Shown one piece after another: positions 23,901 to 32,320 of a stretch of DNA of 45,956 bases. Under the pieces are notes generated by a model. It did no database searches. It was given only the letters and a program-made list of their open reading frames with translations, and was not told the DNA's origin. The translations under genes were made by a program, and so were the position numbers. The DNA is from Ruminococcus sp. (GTDB taxonomy: Bacteria > Bacillota > Clostridia > Oscillospirales > Acutalibacteraceae). The stretch spans positions 1 to 45,956 of the forward strand of contig JAFUJH010000015.1 of NCBI GenBank assembly GCA_017473775.1, in the 5' to 3' direction. How positions within the stretch are numbered: position 1 is the first letter of the stretch; each line of letters begins with the position of its first letter.

Positions 23901-26658
23901 TGTAGTTTCTGCCTGTATACTCAGGGTCGCCGTCCTTGCTCATACTGGGAGAGTTTACACCCTCGTCCATAGGATAAGGAGTCATAGTCTGATTCTGGTT
24001 GCCGTCAGCATCACGAACAGGTGTAAACGGATAGGATGAAGTATAGCCTGTCTCACTGCTTGAGAAGAAGGTAAAGGACTTACCTGCCGCGGAGGTATTG
24101 CGGATAGTACCTGCTTGAGCATCATACTCAACTGCGGACTGACCCACTGCTGTATTAGAGGAGGAGTTATCAATGAAGGTTGAATCAAAGATATATCCCT
24201 CTCTGCCGTCTGTATCGGTAACCTTTGTCAGCACCAGAGAATTGAAGGTAGTCTGGGGCTGATTGTAGGAATTCTCAAGGAAAATGGAGTTGAGCATCCA
24301 GTATGCCGCATCCATACAGGTATCGATGTTTCCGCTTACCTGACTCCAAGTGCCGATAAGTCCTGCAGATTTTGCAGAGGTATCGGCATATGTACCGTAC
24401 TCCTTGAATCTTGAGTTATTATAGCTTGAGTCTGTAGCAAGAACGCCTGCAGTAGTATAAGGGTCTGCGGCTGTGTCACCTCGCAAGAGGGACGCAAGGT
24501 CAAGCCCTGAAGCTGTATCAGCGAAGGTAGTCTCACCGTCAACAAAGTTGTAGTTATATACTACTGTGCTATCCGTGGGAGACTTGGTTGTCTGATACTC
24601 AATGGCAAGTGCTCTCTGCAGAACAAGTGCCACATACTCGACTGTCTCCTGTCTGTACTTGGGAAGCTTATAAACCTGAGGATTATCCACGCCGTCATCG
24701 GTTACATCCAACAGAATCTCTCTCAAATCTGATTCTGTCAGTCCGATGGTAGCTGTACCGAAGGTCTGCTTACTCAGCAAGGGGAAGGACAACTGCTCCT
24801 TGACCTGAGCAATGGTTGCATAGTCAATACCCGAGGTAGAGACATTCATTCCGCCTGCAGTAGCCGCAAAGGCCGGGTTGCTTGATGCCGCGTGACCGGT
24901 GGCAGAGTATCCGCCCACTGTACTGCTCAAATCAAGCTGAGGGTTGTTTATTTCTGAGGAAATAGTGCCGTTTGTGTTAGTGAACTTCATACCGCTCACA
25001 TAGGGAGCCCAGTATTTGTTGTAATCAAAAGAGGCACTTCCGTCGCCTACAAATGCCGCCCAGTCATTCTCTGCGAAGTTGCCTGAGTGCCATTCTTTGC
25101 CATTGGTACCGCCTGTGGAACGGGACTGCATTGTAAAGCTGTTGTTGTTACCCATTCGGTAAGTCTTGCCGCCATAGGTCAGGTACTCTGTACCCGAGGT
25201 GATGGATGCATACTCAAACAGCATTCCGTCAGCGGCATAATCGTAAATCTTAATGGGAAGTGTAACTGTATCGTTTATATCAAAGGTATCTGCAAAAACG
25301 CCTGACTCACCGCTGAGGGTCTTACCTCTGTCATTGTTGGCGGACTGCTTGTAGATGCTCTTGATAAACCATGTCTGGTTGTTGGCATTCTGCATAGTCT
25401 GCAGCCCTGTCAGCAAGGGAGTGTTGTTAGCTGATAAAAGCTCGCCCGTATTTGTCAGCTGATGTCCGTTATATGCAGAGATAATACGGAATCGCTCGGA
25501 AGTACCTGTGTATGTAGTCCCGTCTACTGTAATCTTGCTTGCAGGGCTGTTACCTGCATAGGTAACAGGGGCGATAATCCACCGCTCTGTCATATCAGGA
25601 TAATTTGCAGAGTCCTGACCTGACACAAGACGGATATCTGTGCCTGTGGGGCTTTGTGAGTCCACACTGCCCTGAATCTTCAGGTATTTTCCTGTTGCAA
25701 GGTTTACAATGGTGTAGAAACCGCCTGACACCTTCTGAAGCTTGAACTGCATATAGGTGTTGGTGGTTTTATCCACTCCTGTAGAAGTGTTGATAATCTC
25801 GTTTACAATGAGGGTATTGTTGCTGTAAATACCGCAGACATAGTTGTTGAGCATCTGTGTGGGAGTGGTGGTCGAGCTGTAGCCTGTAGTATCGTAGGTC
25901 TCAAGGAAGTAGGTGCCGTCCTTGAGGAAGCTGTCAGGCAGGTGGGTATTCTCCAGATACCACTTGTAGTTTTCTGAAGGTATCCCCTCGGCATTCAGCT
26001 CACCGATGGAAACCTCGGTGCCGCTTTTGGTGCTTGTGAGATACAGGTACTTTGTGCTGTCGCTTGAAAGCCTGATGTATACAGTGCCGTCTGCATTATG
26101 CTCAAAGCTCCATCTGCCTGTATCAAAGCGGTAGTTTGCCGCTCCGTTGGGGTTAGAGGTAGAAAGCACTCTGCCGTCCTTGTAGAACATCCAGTAGTAG
26201 GAGTGAACAGCACGGATTCCGTAAGACGCAGAATCCACACCTGTTGTCTTGTCAACTCCGCCACCCAGATTCTGGTCTATCTGGAGCACCATCATCTGAC
26301 CTGTGTTGTCCTTTTCTTCTGTATCAATAATAAAAGGCTCTGTTGATGTTTTGTTATTTCCGTCCACAAGGTTTGTCTCCAGCACCATTGCGGTGTCGGC
26401 GGCACTGCGGATTTTGTAGAGTCCGTCCTTGCGGTAACGGTTCTGTACATAATAAGGAGATGTAGCATCCTCTTTATTAACGCTTGCAGAGGTGTCCATA
26501 ACAAACATCCTGCTCAGGTCAAGAGCAGAAAACACGCCCACAACCAGTACAAGAGTAAGCAAACCTGCCAGTATTCGCACAAGGGGACTTGATGTACTTA
26601 TCATATGCTGAGGGCTTTTTGTATTCTGCATATGCTTTGCGTTATGTCTGAATCTCAT
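20905..26658 (-). CDS. Giant surface protein: ricin-like and fibro-slime/PA14 domains
   Basis: A 1917-residue protein. N-terminus: a Lys/His-rich start and one strong hydrophobic segment (about 29-48), a signal peptide or anchor. About 60-460: repeated beta-trefoil, ricin-B-like sequence, with RKDGLYKIRSAADTAMVLE and YLYLTST. About 900-1030: a fibro-slime/PA14-type domain with FEGDDDVYLFINNELVVDIGG and a YYMERHGYGSNMRIF segment, the fibro-slime signature. Then several beta-sandwich repeats, including one with ATFTFKGTGFELVGR at about 1560. There is no dockerin and no LPXTG sortase motif; it ends KPVVRYR. The domains suggest carbohydrate or surface binding. It is the second gene of an operon with the lipoprotein at 26662-27999: its start lies four bases past that gene's stop and its ribosome-binding site GGAGG overlaps the end of the lipoprotein gene. 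Substrate and partner are inferred. Confidence 0.75.
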   Translation of the reverse strand: MRFRHNAKHMQNTKSPQHMISTSSPLVRILAGLLTLVLVVGVFSALDLSRMFVMDTSASVNKEDATSPYYVQNRYRKDGLYKIRSAADTAMVLETNLVDGNNKTSTEPFIIDTEEKDNTGQMMVLQIDQNLGGGVDKTTGVDSASYGIRAVHSYYWMFYKDGRVLSTSNPNGAANYRFDTGRWSFEHNADGTVYIRLSSDSTKYLYLTSTKSGTEVSIGELNAEGIPSENYKWYLENTHLPDSFLKDGTYFLETYDTTGYSSTTTPTQMLNNYVCGIYSNNTLIVNEIINTSTGVDKTTNTYMQFKLQKVSGGFYTIVNLATGKYLKIQGSVDSQSPTGTDIRLVSGQDSANYPDMTERWIIAPVTYAGNSPASKITVDGTTYTGTSERFRIISAYNGHQLTNTGELLSANNTPLLTGLQTMQNANNQTWFIKSIYKQSANNDRGKTLSGESGVFADTFDINDTVTLPIKIYDYAADGMLFEYASITSGTEYLTYGGKTYRMGNNNSFTMQSRSTGGTNGKEWHSGNFAENDWAAFVGDGSASFDYNKYWAPYVSGMKFTNTNGTISSEINNPQLDLSSTVGGYSATGHAASSNPAFAATAGGMNVSTSGIDYATIAQVKEQLSFPLLSKQTFGTATIGLTESDLREILLDVTDDGVDNPQVYKLPKYRQETVEYVALVLQRALAIEYQTTKSPTDSTVVYNYNFVDGETTFADTASGLDLASLLRGDTAADPYTTAGVLATDSSYNNSRFKEYGTYADTSAKSAGLIGTWSQVSGNIDTCMDAAYWMLNSIFLENSYNQPQTTFNSLVLTKVTDTDGREGYIFDSTFIDNSSSNTAVGQSAVEYDAQAGTIRNTSAAGKSFTFFSSSETGYTSSYPFTPVRDADGNQNQTMTPYPMDEGVNSPSMSKDGDPEYTGRNYNFVLQSNASFIYHADDQLYFQFEGDDDVYLFINNELVVDIGGAHAVVGSKMNLNDYVEWAWEVKSNPSAYTEKEVERAEKLALVEGNSYSFDFYYMERHGYGSNMRIFTNFQLTDTNLGTQKTAYQDNQEIPYGGVVASDAPVEYGFELTNKGNSNLYSLVFDDADIGIALDWHKGLVLRESTVVTDANGEALDPQDLVITLTDPQGEVYPVDNITDGTALCRLLTNVDIVNEFEDFETGSGLLPGWCIEIRGIYYTLSQEQVSDGIFTNTVNVKAYTEAGNSDGTTNGSELHARSDAQVRVHSKPLYYQWSGHELEVSLDKFMNDVTEATNDEGEMLYPIQEVLNSDSFVNMYLCGPTGMRMMYDHVTMDADHTLRFTYPAPGGYYVSVKIIYNYDGAQQSLIVPFSVFVTDVQDRVFVLDYGLGTELTENEALTEGDVLSATGRNTTWEMFGITDTEPSYADNNISFTVDEDGVIDRGNTADDPDGLGYGKYTYSDSGNSLRYDPSQFMEGADRVWAAYRVSENMDKSQALGDVNINQEVEMYKSVTVIPANVVYYEDTFAAVEYDSPSSENTIEVFGSLADTVSNDQGADQDVNYGFDEKAYAADNNVQMSHGVCTQIPILDTDNDPLTQDVAATFTFKGTGFELVGRTNAKNSATVMVEVYDKDGNRVQRVPVITEFDHGADGGDEEIYQVPVVRVAGLDFGEYTVKVMGVPLYDWSTGTPVCTQITYLYVDGVRIYNPIQGSVFEDNYGNEKGAQFTELRDLIVGGQGIAAQYSADEAAITLTYSDIYMTEDRNTEDRYETSMGSLTQFFAAGPNNEVYINSQDTDYAIVLNVKETGDSPHLLQIGVHDVDENAFNGIMNAENSPSYIKVGIVKNDEYTWTQAVMVRSGTEQYLSIDYTQCPLVDGYYQVVIDVEGFISFTNVKHNNLEFKKLHDFDKDAVYIYHEAKLAKTDENGNIQDVENPEDYPDVASLKDQLAAVGYTATRKPVVRYR

Positions 26659-26661
26659 ACT

Positions 26662-27999
26662 TTAGCCCTCCTCACTGTAGGTTACAGATACAACCCTGCA
26701 GTTTGTTACATTGCAATGCATTGCAACGGATGAGGCTTCCTCACCGCTTAGCAGGTTGCCCATAGGAACTCTGTATGTAATACCGCCAAGGAAGTTGCCG
26801 TCTGTGTGCACCTGCTTGTAGTACACATAAACATTGCTCAAATCCTCCCCTGTGTTGTTCTTCACTGAGAGCTGTCCGTCTCCAAGTACAACCTGAACAT
26901 CTGTGTCAGCAGGGTCTATGTACTTTGTGAATGAAGCAATATCGTCAACATGTGTGAACACTGCACCCTTGTCTACCTGAAGTCGGTTTTTCTCAAGCAC
27001 CCAGCAGGACTCACCGGGAGCAAGACCTGTTGCCACGAATGCGGCGGCTTGTCCGCTGATATCAAAGGTAGCCACTGCGTACTCCAGATACTCCTCAGAT
27101 ATATTGGTTACAAGGAGGATTGCCACATTCTGCACATACTCGTCTGTGCCATCCTCAAGGAATTTACCGGAAAAGCTTCCGTAATATGTAAACTCAAGCC
27201 TTCCGCTAAAGTCAACGGGAGCCGCCTGCGTGGTGGTTACAGGAACAAAAACTGTAGAAAGCTCTGCATTAGTCTCGGCTGTAATGTCACTGCTATCAGC
27301 AGTTGTCGCCATAGCAGAAGTTGTGAACTCAGGGATAATGAAATCGTCGGGATTCACAGGAGGTTTAGGACCGATTATATCAGAGTCAGGGAGCTCAGGC
27401 AGTGTAAACTCAGGCACTGTTGTGCTCTCAGTTTCAGCCTCGGTCTTTTCCTCCGACTTCTCTGTTGTATTCTGTACAGGTGTCTCTGTTGCGTCTGTTG
27501 CATCCTGTGCAGTACTTGTTGCAATTTCCTGTGTTGTCTCAACAGACTTTGCAGTCGAAGCCTCGCTTATCCCCTCAGTTGGCTTTGTCACAACAGGAGC
27601 TTCTGTCTTGTCTGCTGTTGGTGTTTCTGTGGGCTTTGTCTGGGGAGCATTCTCCTTTGTTCCAGACTGAGTAGCCTCAGTGCCTGCAACATCCTCTGCC
27701 TTATCTTCCCCTTGAGTCTGATTGCTCTGACTGCCACCCTGCTGAGAATTATTATTCTCGCCCTTTACAGGACCGTCAGGGTTAAACTGCACAGAGGGTC
27801 GGGTGCTGTCGCTTCCCTCTGACTCAGAATGAGACTCTGTGCCGTTATCGTCAATATATCCCGGCATCAGAGTTGTGTGGTCTGCCGCACCTGTGGTTGT
27901 GTCTGTCCCCCCTGCAGGCTTACAACCCGCAAAGACTGTGCACATCACAACAAGCACAAGCAGCAGTGCAACTATGCCCTTGAAATTCTTGGTTTTCAT
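26662..27999 (-). CDS. Surface lipoprotein with Thr/Glu/Pro-rich linker
   Basis: A 445-residue lipoprotein. The signal peptide ends in a lipobox VFAGC, with the lipidated Cys at 26. About 30-240 is a Thr/Glu/Pro/Ser-rich, low-complexity stalk with repeats such as KPTEGISEAST and TTVPEFTLPELPDS. About 265-445 is a beta-rich C-terminal domain starting RLEFTYYGSFSG, with hydrophobic strand patterns and no family I recognise. The stalk would hold that domain away from the membrane. Start: AAGGAGG seven bases before the ATG at 27999. It is translated first in the operon with the fibro-slime protein (gap of three bases), so the two products may form a surface complex. Confidence 0.8.
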   Translation of the reverse strand: MKTKNFKGIVALLLVLVVMCTVFAGCKPAGGTDTTTGAADHTTLMPGYIDDNGTESHSESEGSDSTRPSVQFNPDGPVKGENNNSQQGGSQSNQTQGEDKAEDVAGTEATQSGTKENAPQTKPTETPTADKTEAPVVTKPTEGISEASTAKSVETTQEIATSTAQDATDATETPVQNTTEKSEEKTEAETESTTVPEFTLPELPDSDIIGPKPPVNPDDFIIPEFTTSAMATTADSSDITAETNAELSTVFVPVTTTQAAPVDFSGRLEFTYYGSFSGKFLEDGTDEYVQNVAILLVTNISEEYLEYAVATFDISGQAAAFVATGLAPGESCWVLEKNRLQVDKGAVFTHVDDIASFTKYIDPADTDVQVVLGDGQLSVKNNTGEDLSNVYVYYKQVHTDGNFLGGITYRVPMGNLLSGEEASSVAMHCNVTNCRVVSVTYSEEG

Positions 28000-28085
28000 T
28001 TATTATCCTCCTTATGCTGAACCATAAAGGCAAAATCCGACAATGTGATTGCAGGGACTTCCACCTCATATTACAACACATAATA

Positions 28086-28115
28086 ATTTTATCATATAGG
28101 CAGAGTCCGTAGCAA
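28086..28115 (-). promoter_or_regulatory. Promoter of lipoprotein/fibro-slime operon
   Basis: TTGCTA (28115-28110), 18-bp spacer, TAAAAT (28091-28086) on the - strand, about 85 bp before the lipoprotein ATG. The -10 with an ATGATAAAAT form is shared with the glycosidase promoter at 7281-7309. Confidence 0.45.
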
Positions 28116-28227
28116 TCCATACTTTCAACAAAATTCGCACCTGTCTTTTGGTAACCTCATATATACCCAATTAAATTTAGCACAATTAATTTCTAAAACT
28201 ACCCATTATTCCTAAATTTCACCTTGC

Positions 28228-28268
28228 AAAACACAGGTATTGATTTACCTGTGTTTTCATATTATAAT
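28228..28268 (+). promoter_or_regulatory. Promoter of yfcE with inverted repeat around the -35 box
   Basis: TTGATT (28240-28245), 17-bp spacer, TATAAT (28263-28268). The -35 box is exactly the loop of a perfect 12-bp inverted repeat (28228-28239 and 28246-28257). An operator in that place would block the promoter. No plus-strand gene lies upstream for the hairpin to terminate. Confidence 0.55.
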
Positions 28269-28304
28269 ACTCACTGTAAATCTGAGGAAAAGGGAAAGTT
28301 TACT

Positions 28305-28850
28305 ATGAAATGGTTCATTGCATCTGATATACACGGCAGTGCCTATTACTGCAAAAAAATGCTGGAGGCTTTTGAGTGTGAGCAGGCAGACAGGCTTCTG
28401 CTTCTGGGTGATATTTTGTATCACGGCCCCAGAAACGACCTGCCCCGTGACTACGCCCCCAAGCAGGTCATCGCTATGCTTAATCCTCTGAAAAATAAAA
28501 TCCTCTGTGTAAGGGGCAACTGCGAGGCAGAGGTTGACCAGATGGTGCTGTCCTTCCCTGTGCTTGCAGACTATGCCCTTATCCCTACGGACACAGGCAT
28601 AATCTTTGTTACTCACGGACACAACTGGAACAACTCAAATCTCCCTCCTCTGAACGAGGGTGACATACTGCTTCACGGTCACACCCATGTACCTGTGTGT
28701 GAGGAGCATCCCACTCACATCTACATCAACCCCGGCTCTGTATCTATCCCCAAAGAGGACTCACCTCACAGCTATATAATTCTTGAGGATAACACCTTTG
28801 TATGGAAAAGCCTTGAGGGTGAAGTCTACAAGACCTACACTATAAAATAA
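28305..28850 (+). CDS. yfcE: YfcE-type metallophosphoesterase
   Basis: A 181-residue YfcE-family phosphodiesterase of the calcineurin superfamily. Motifs seen: SDIHG (about 7-11), LLLGDILYHG, VRGNCEAEVDQMVL, THGH and HGHTHVP, together the five metal-binding motifs of the family. The ATG at 28305 has AAAGGGAAAG upstream and fits the usual length of about 180; an upstream in-frame start would add 27 residues with no ribosome-binding site. YfcE enzymes hydrolyse phosphodiesters in vitro with Mn2+; the natural substrate is unknown. It is monocistronic, divergent from the lipoprotein operon and convergent with the transglutaminase gene. Confidence 0.92.
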   Translation: MKWFIASDIHGSAYYCKKMLEAFECEQADRLLLLGDILYHGPRNDLPRDYAPKQVIAMLNPLKNKILCVRGNCEAEVDQMVLSFPVLADYALIPTDTGIIFVTHGHNWNNSNLPPLNEGDILLHGHTHVPVCEEHPTHIYINPGSVSIPKEDSPHSYIILEDNTFVWKSLEGEVYKTYTIK

Positions 28851-28899
28851 TTCTGCCTTGGCAAGCGTACTCGTGACAAATATAAGCTTACAAAACAAC

Positions 28900-28938
28900 A
28901 AACACCACAGACTTCTATTAAGAATCTGTGGTGTTTTT
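28900..28938. terminator. Bidirectional terminator between yfcE and transglutaminase-like gene
   Basis: Twelve-base perfect arms (28900-28911, 28925-28936), TTTTT on the + strand. Confidence 0.8.
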
Positions 28939-28956
28939 ATATACATCAATATTGAA

Positions 28957-30678
28957 TTACAGGTTATCAATCAGACCAGCAACGAACTTCTGGATAGAGG
29001 TTGCGTCGGAAATACTCACATTGCCGTCGCCGTTTACCTCGGCGGCTTTCTTCTGCAGGCTGTTGAGCACCTCCATAGATGCCAGATACTTCTGGATTGC
29101 CGTTGCATCTGCAACAGTAACCTTGCCGTCAAGGTTCACATCACCCCTGGGGCATACTGTAACCTCATACTCAATGAGTATTCCCTGACAGGACACAACA
29201 ACCGTCTGCTTACCTGAAAGAGTCGAGTCATAGCTTACAACCTGAATCCCCTCGCGGACACGCTTGACGCTTCCGTCAGAATAGGTTACCTCCAGCTCAA
29301 GCCCTGTGGTGTCCAGCTCCTCCCCTGCTACATAATAGCCTCTTGCAGGAGAGCTTGCTACAACCGCCTGCACAGGAGTCACAGGAGCCGCCAGCTCCGA
29401 GGAAATGAACTTCTGGCTTACTCTGAGAACATCTGCGTTGAAGTAGTTATTAGTGGTTGACAGGTCACACACAAGCATTCCCTCGTCATACATAAAGCCG
29501 TATATCTCCATCTCCTTTTCCTTTACCTCCTTGGGAGTAAAGGAAAGGGAGGACTCACGGGTATCAAGGTCAAGAAAGAATACGGATTCGTTTGTAGAAT
29601 AGAACAGATTCTCTCCGTCGCTTGAGAGCCTGCCGTAGCAATTCCAGTATTTATTCCAACGGGCGTTACCCTTGAATATAACCTCGGGAGTTGTGCCTGT
29701 GTATCTGTATATAGTCTCATCCTTGCCGTTAAGGTAATACAGCTCACCATCAATAAGCTGTATCTCGGTGTAAGATTCGTGCCAGTAGTATTTATCGTAG
29801 GTAGTGTCCTGGGGCGCTGTGCTATAGTCGCTTGTGTTGTGAGCATTCACAAAGAACTCAGAGCCGCCTCTGTATAATGCATCGGTAGAAAGCAGGAAGT
29901 TATCGTGATATACCTCGCCTGCTACAACGCCGATATCATCCCAAGTTACATCTGCGTGGTAGGGCTTGCCGTCAATATAGATAATATTCCACGCGTGAGC
30001 CAGCTCCTTGGAGGCACAGAACTCACTCTTGATGCCCATTTTATCAAGCAGATATGTGTAGGACTTGGTATAACCCTCACACACAGCCAGACCGTCAACC
30101 AACGCTCCGTAGATATCAAACTTGTTCACATTCTGCATTTTGCGGTCATAGGTGCAAATCATAGCCAATCTGTCGTGAATAAGCAGTGCAATCTCTGCCT
30201 CAGTAAGAGTGGGAGTTGCCTTGATATCGGCAAGCATCCTGTCAGCCACTGCCTCACACTCATTAAGCATCACCCTATACTCCTCAGGTGTGCAAATGTA
30301 TTCCACATTAATATAGTGTATTGTATCGCCCATATAGGAGTATGCAATGCTGTCGATATTGAAAAGCTCGGGTGCTTCCTTATAAAGCACCACTGCAACT
30401 GCCTCTATAACCTTCTCGTCAACAGGCAGGTTGTAGCTTCTTACATCAATCATCTCGTTGAAGTTTTTAGCCTCAGAGATTATATACTCCTTAAACTTGT
30501 CGCTGTCTCCCACATACTTATCAAGGAATCTGATGTCGTAGCCGACTTGTGCAAGGTTGAGCTTTTCCTTACCATTGATAAAATATTCAGTTTCATCTGT
30601 CTGTGCCATAGCAACTGACGGATGTGCCAACAAAAATATCAGCACAAGCAAAGCCGCAACACAACTTCTGAACTTCAT
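28957..30678 (-). CDS. Secreted transglutaminase-like protein with dockerin
   Basis: A 573-residue secreted protein. Signal peptide about 1-25 (ends AMAQ). Transglutaminase-like core with the triad C200 (LAVCEGYTKSY), H228 (AHAWNIIYIDG) and D243 (HADVTWDD), so it looks catalytically intact. After it comes a beta-rich region, possibly a propeller-like domain, with GELYYLNGKDETIYRYTG repeats to about 400; then an Ig-like (Big_3) domain with TGLELEVTYSDGSVKRV; and a type I dockerin with DATAIQKYLA and DATSIQKFVA repeats (about 508-573). The dockerin would place it on a cohesin scaffoldin. This fold can crosslink or cleave amide bonds; the activity here is unknown. It is transcribed alone, next to AGCS on the other strand. 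Confidence 0.85.
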   Translation of the reverse strand: MKFRSCVAALLVLIFLLAHPSVAMAQTDETEYFINGKEKLNLAQVGYDIRFLDKYVGDSDKFKEYIISEAKNFNEMIDVRSYNLPVDEKVIEAVAVVLYKEAPELFNIDSIAYSYMGDTIHYINVEYICTPEEYRVMLNECEAVADRMLADIKATPTLTEAEIALLIHDRLAMICTYDRKMQNVNKFDIYGALVDGLAVCEGYTKSYTYLLDKMGIKSEFCASKELAHAWNIIYIDGKPYHADVTWDDIGVVAGEVYHDNFLLSTDALYRGGSEFFVNAHNTSDYSTAPQDTTYDKYYWHESYTEIQLIDGELYYLNGKDETIYRYTGTTPEVIFKGNARWNKYWNCYGRLSSDGENLFYSTNESVFFLDLDTRESSLSFTPKEVKEKEMEIYGFMYDEGMLVCDLSTTNNYFNADVLRVSQKFISSELAAPVTPVQAVVASSPARGYYVAGEELDTTGLELEVTYSDGSVKRVREGIQVVSYDSTLSGKQTVVVSCQGILIEYEVTVCPRGDVNLDGKVTVADATAIQKYLASMEVLNSLQKKAAEVNGDGNVSISDATSIQKFVAGLIDNL

Positions 30679-30796
30679 TATTATCCCTTTCCTTTTATAA
30701 TGGACATTAAGGGTGATACACGCACCCGTTCATAATTATAATATCACAACCATCTAAAATATTCAACAAAAATATAGTAAATTGGCACACAGAAAT

Positions 30797-30825
30797 TTGA
30801 CATTACCCTAAAAATTGTATATAAT
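30797..30825 (+). promoter_or_regulatory. Consensus promoter of AGCS transporter
   Basis: TTGACA, 17-bp spacer, TATAAT, a perfect match to the sigma-A consensus, followed by TGGAGG before the ATG at 30858. It suggests strong constitutive expression. Confidence 0.8.
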
Positions 30826-30857
30826 TTGCTTGTGTTTTCAAAAAATGGAGGAAATTT

Positions 30858-32258
30858 ATGCTAAACAACATTATTTCTACCGTCAATGATGCGCTGTACA
30901 CTTACATTCTGATTATTGTACTGGTGCTGGGCGGTCTTTACTTTACCTTCCGTACAAAGTTTGTACAGTTCAGACTTTTCTCAGAGCAGCTCCGCTCTGT
31001 TACCGAGAAGCCTCAGGGCAAGGGTGGTGTGTCGTCATTTCAGGCATTGATGGTTTCCACCGCATCCCGAGTAGGCACAGGTAATATCATCGGAGTTTCC
31101 ACAGCCTTATGTCTGGGCGGCTTCGGCTCTGTGTTCTGGATGTGGGTTATCGCTCTTGTAGGCGGTGCTTCTGCCTTTGTCGAGAGCACACTGGCACAGA
31201 TTTATAAAAAGAAGAGCAACGACGGCTGCTACGGTGGCCCTGCCTATTACATCGAAGCGGCAACCAAAAGCCGTGTCCTTGCAATCATCTTCACTGTATT
31301 TCTTATTCTCACCTATGGTGTAGGCTTCAATATGCTTGCATCCTATAATCTGCAGTCCACATTCTCAACCTATCCCTTCTATGACCCGCAAGTGTCACCT
31401 TGGATTATCGGTGCAATAATCTCCGCTTTGGTCTGCTTCTGTCTTTTCGGCGGCGGCAAGCGTATCATCAAGGCAACCACCGTTATCGTTCCCGTTATGG
31501 GTCTTGCATACATACTGGTTGCCCTTGTTATCAGCATCATCAACATCAAGCTCCTGCCCGGTATCTTCACACGAATTTTCACTGAAGCCTTTGATTTTCA
31601 GGCTATATTCGGCGGATTTACAGGCTCCTGCGTAATGTTCGGTATAAAGCGTGGTCTTTTCTCTAACGAAGCAGGCGTGGGCTCTGCCCCCAATGCTTCT
31701 GCATCTGCTGAGGTTTCTCACCCTGTAAAGCAAGGTCTGGTACAGATTCTCTCCGTATTCATTGATACTCTCCTTGTTTGCACAGCAACTGCATTTATGT
31801 GTATGAGCTCAGGCATTGAGCCTTCCACAAAGCTTTCAGGTGCTCCCTATGTACAAGCTGCTATGCAAAAGACTATGGGTGTTGCAGGACCAATCTTCAT
31901 AACTGCCGCAATGGTACTCTTTGCATTCACCACTTTGCTCGGTAACCTGTTCTATGTAGACAAGGCTTTCAACTACCTTTTCGGCAGACAGCCAAGCAAG
32001 ACTTTTATGACAATCTACCGCATAGTAGCCTCCCTGCTTATCTTTGCAGGTGCAGGTCTGAGCGCTGACCTGCTGTGGAATGTATCCGATGTATTCATGG
32101 GCGGTATGACCCTCATCAATATGCCTGTTATCTTCATCCTCGGCAAGTATGTTTTCAGAGCCCTTGATAACTACACAAAACAACGCAAAGAAGGCAAAGA
32201 GCCTGTCTTTAAAGCAAAGGACATCGACCTCCCTCAGGAAGTGGATTATTGGAAGTAA
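30858..32258 (+). CDS. Sodium/alanine symporter (AGCS family)
   Basis: A 466-residue, roughly 11-helix AGCS (DAACS) transporter. Family features seen: a hydrophobic N-terminal segment, MVSTASRVGTGNIIGVSTAL, GCYGGPAYYIEAA, GLFSNEAGVGSAPNASASA and a C-terminal amphipathic tail. The family symports alanine or glycine with Na+ (or H+). It is of usual length with a GGAGG ribosome-binding site. It is transcribed from its own consensus promoter and followed by a strong terminator at 32280-32314; no partner gene. It probably takes up amino acids. Confidence 0.95.
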   Translation: MLNNIISTVNDALYTYILIIVLVLGGLYFTFRTKFVQFRLFSEQLRSVTEKPQGKGGVSSFQALMVSTASRVGTGNIIGVSTALCLGGFGSVFWMWVIALVGGASAFVESTLAQIYKKKSNDGCYGGPAYYIEAATKSRVLAIIFTVFLILTYGVGFNMLASYNLQSTFSTYPFYDPQVSPWIIGAIISALVCFCLFGGGKRIIKATTVIVPVMGLAYILVALVISIINIKLLPGIFTRIFTEAFDFQAIFGGFTGSCVMFGIKRGLFSNEAGVGSAPNASASAEVSHPVKQGLVQILSVFIDTLLVCTATAFMCMSSGIEPSTKLSGAPYVQAAMQKTMGVAGPIFITAAMVLFAFTTLLGNLFYVDKAFNYLFGRQPSKTFMTIYRIVASLLIFAGAGLSADLLWNVSDVFMGGMTLINMPVIFILGKYVFRALDNYTKQRKEGKEPVFKAKDIDLPQEVDYWK

Positions 32259-32279
32259 TTTTTCTGAATATCAAAAGCA

Positions 32280-32320
32280 AAGGGTACGGAAGCCTTTACA
32301 GTTTCCGTACCCTTATATTA
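32280..32320. terminator. Bidirectional terminator after AGCS transporter
   Basis: Twelve-base arms (32280-32291, 32303-32314) containing GGGTACGGAA/TTCCGTACCC. The convergent membrane-protein gene stops at 32318. A related sequence is used at 33307-33358. Confidence 0.75.

Noticed and set aside
26950-27822. Plus-strand frame opposite the lipoprotein gene
   Set aside because: Cys/Leu-rich translation caused by the Thr/Glu-rich codons of the real gene.
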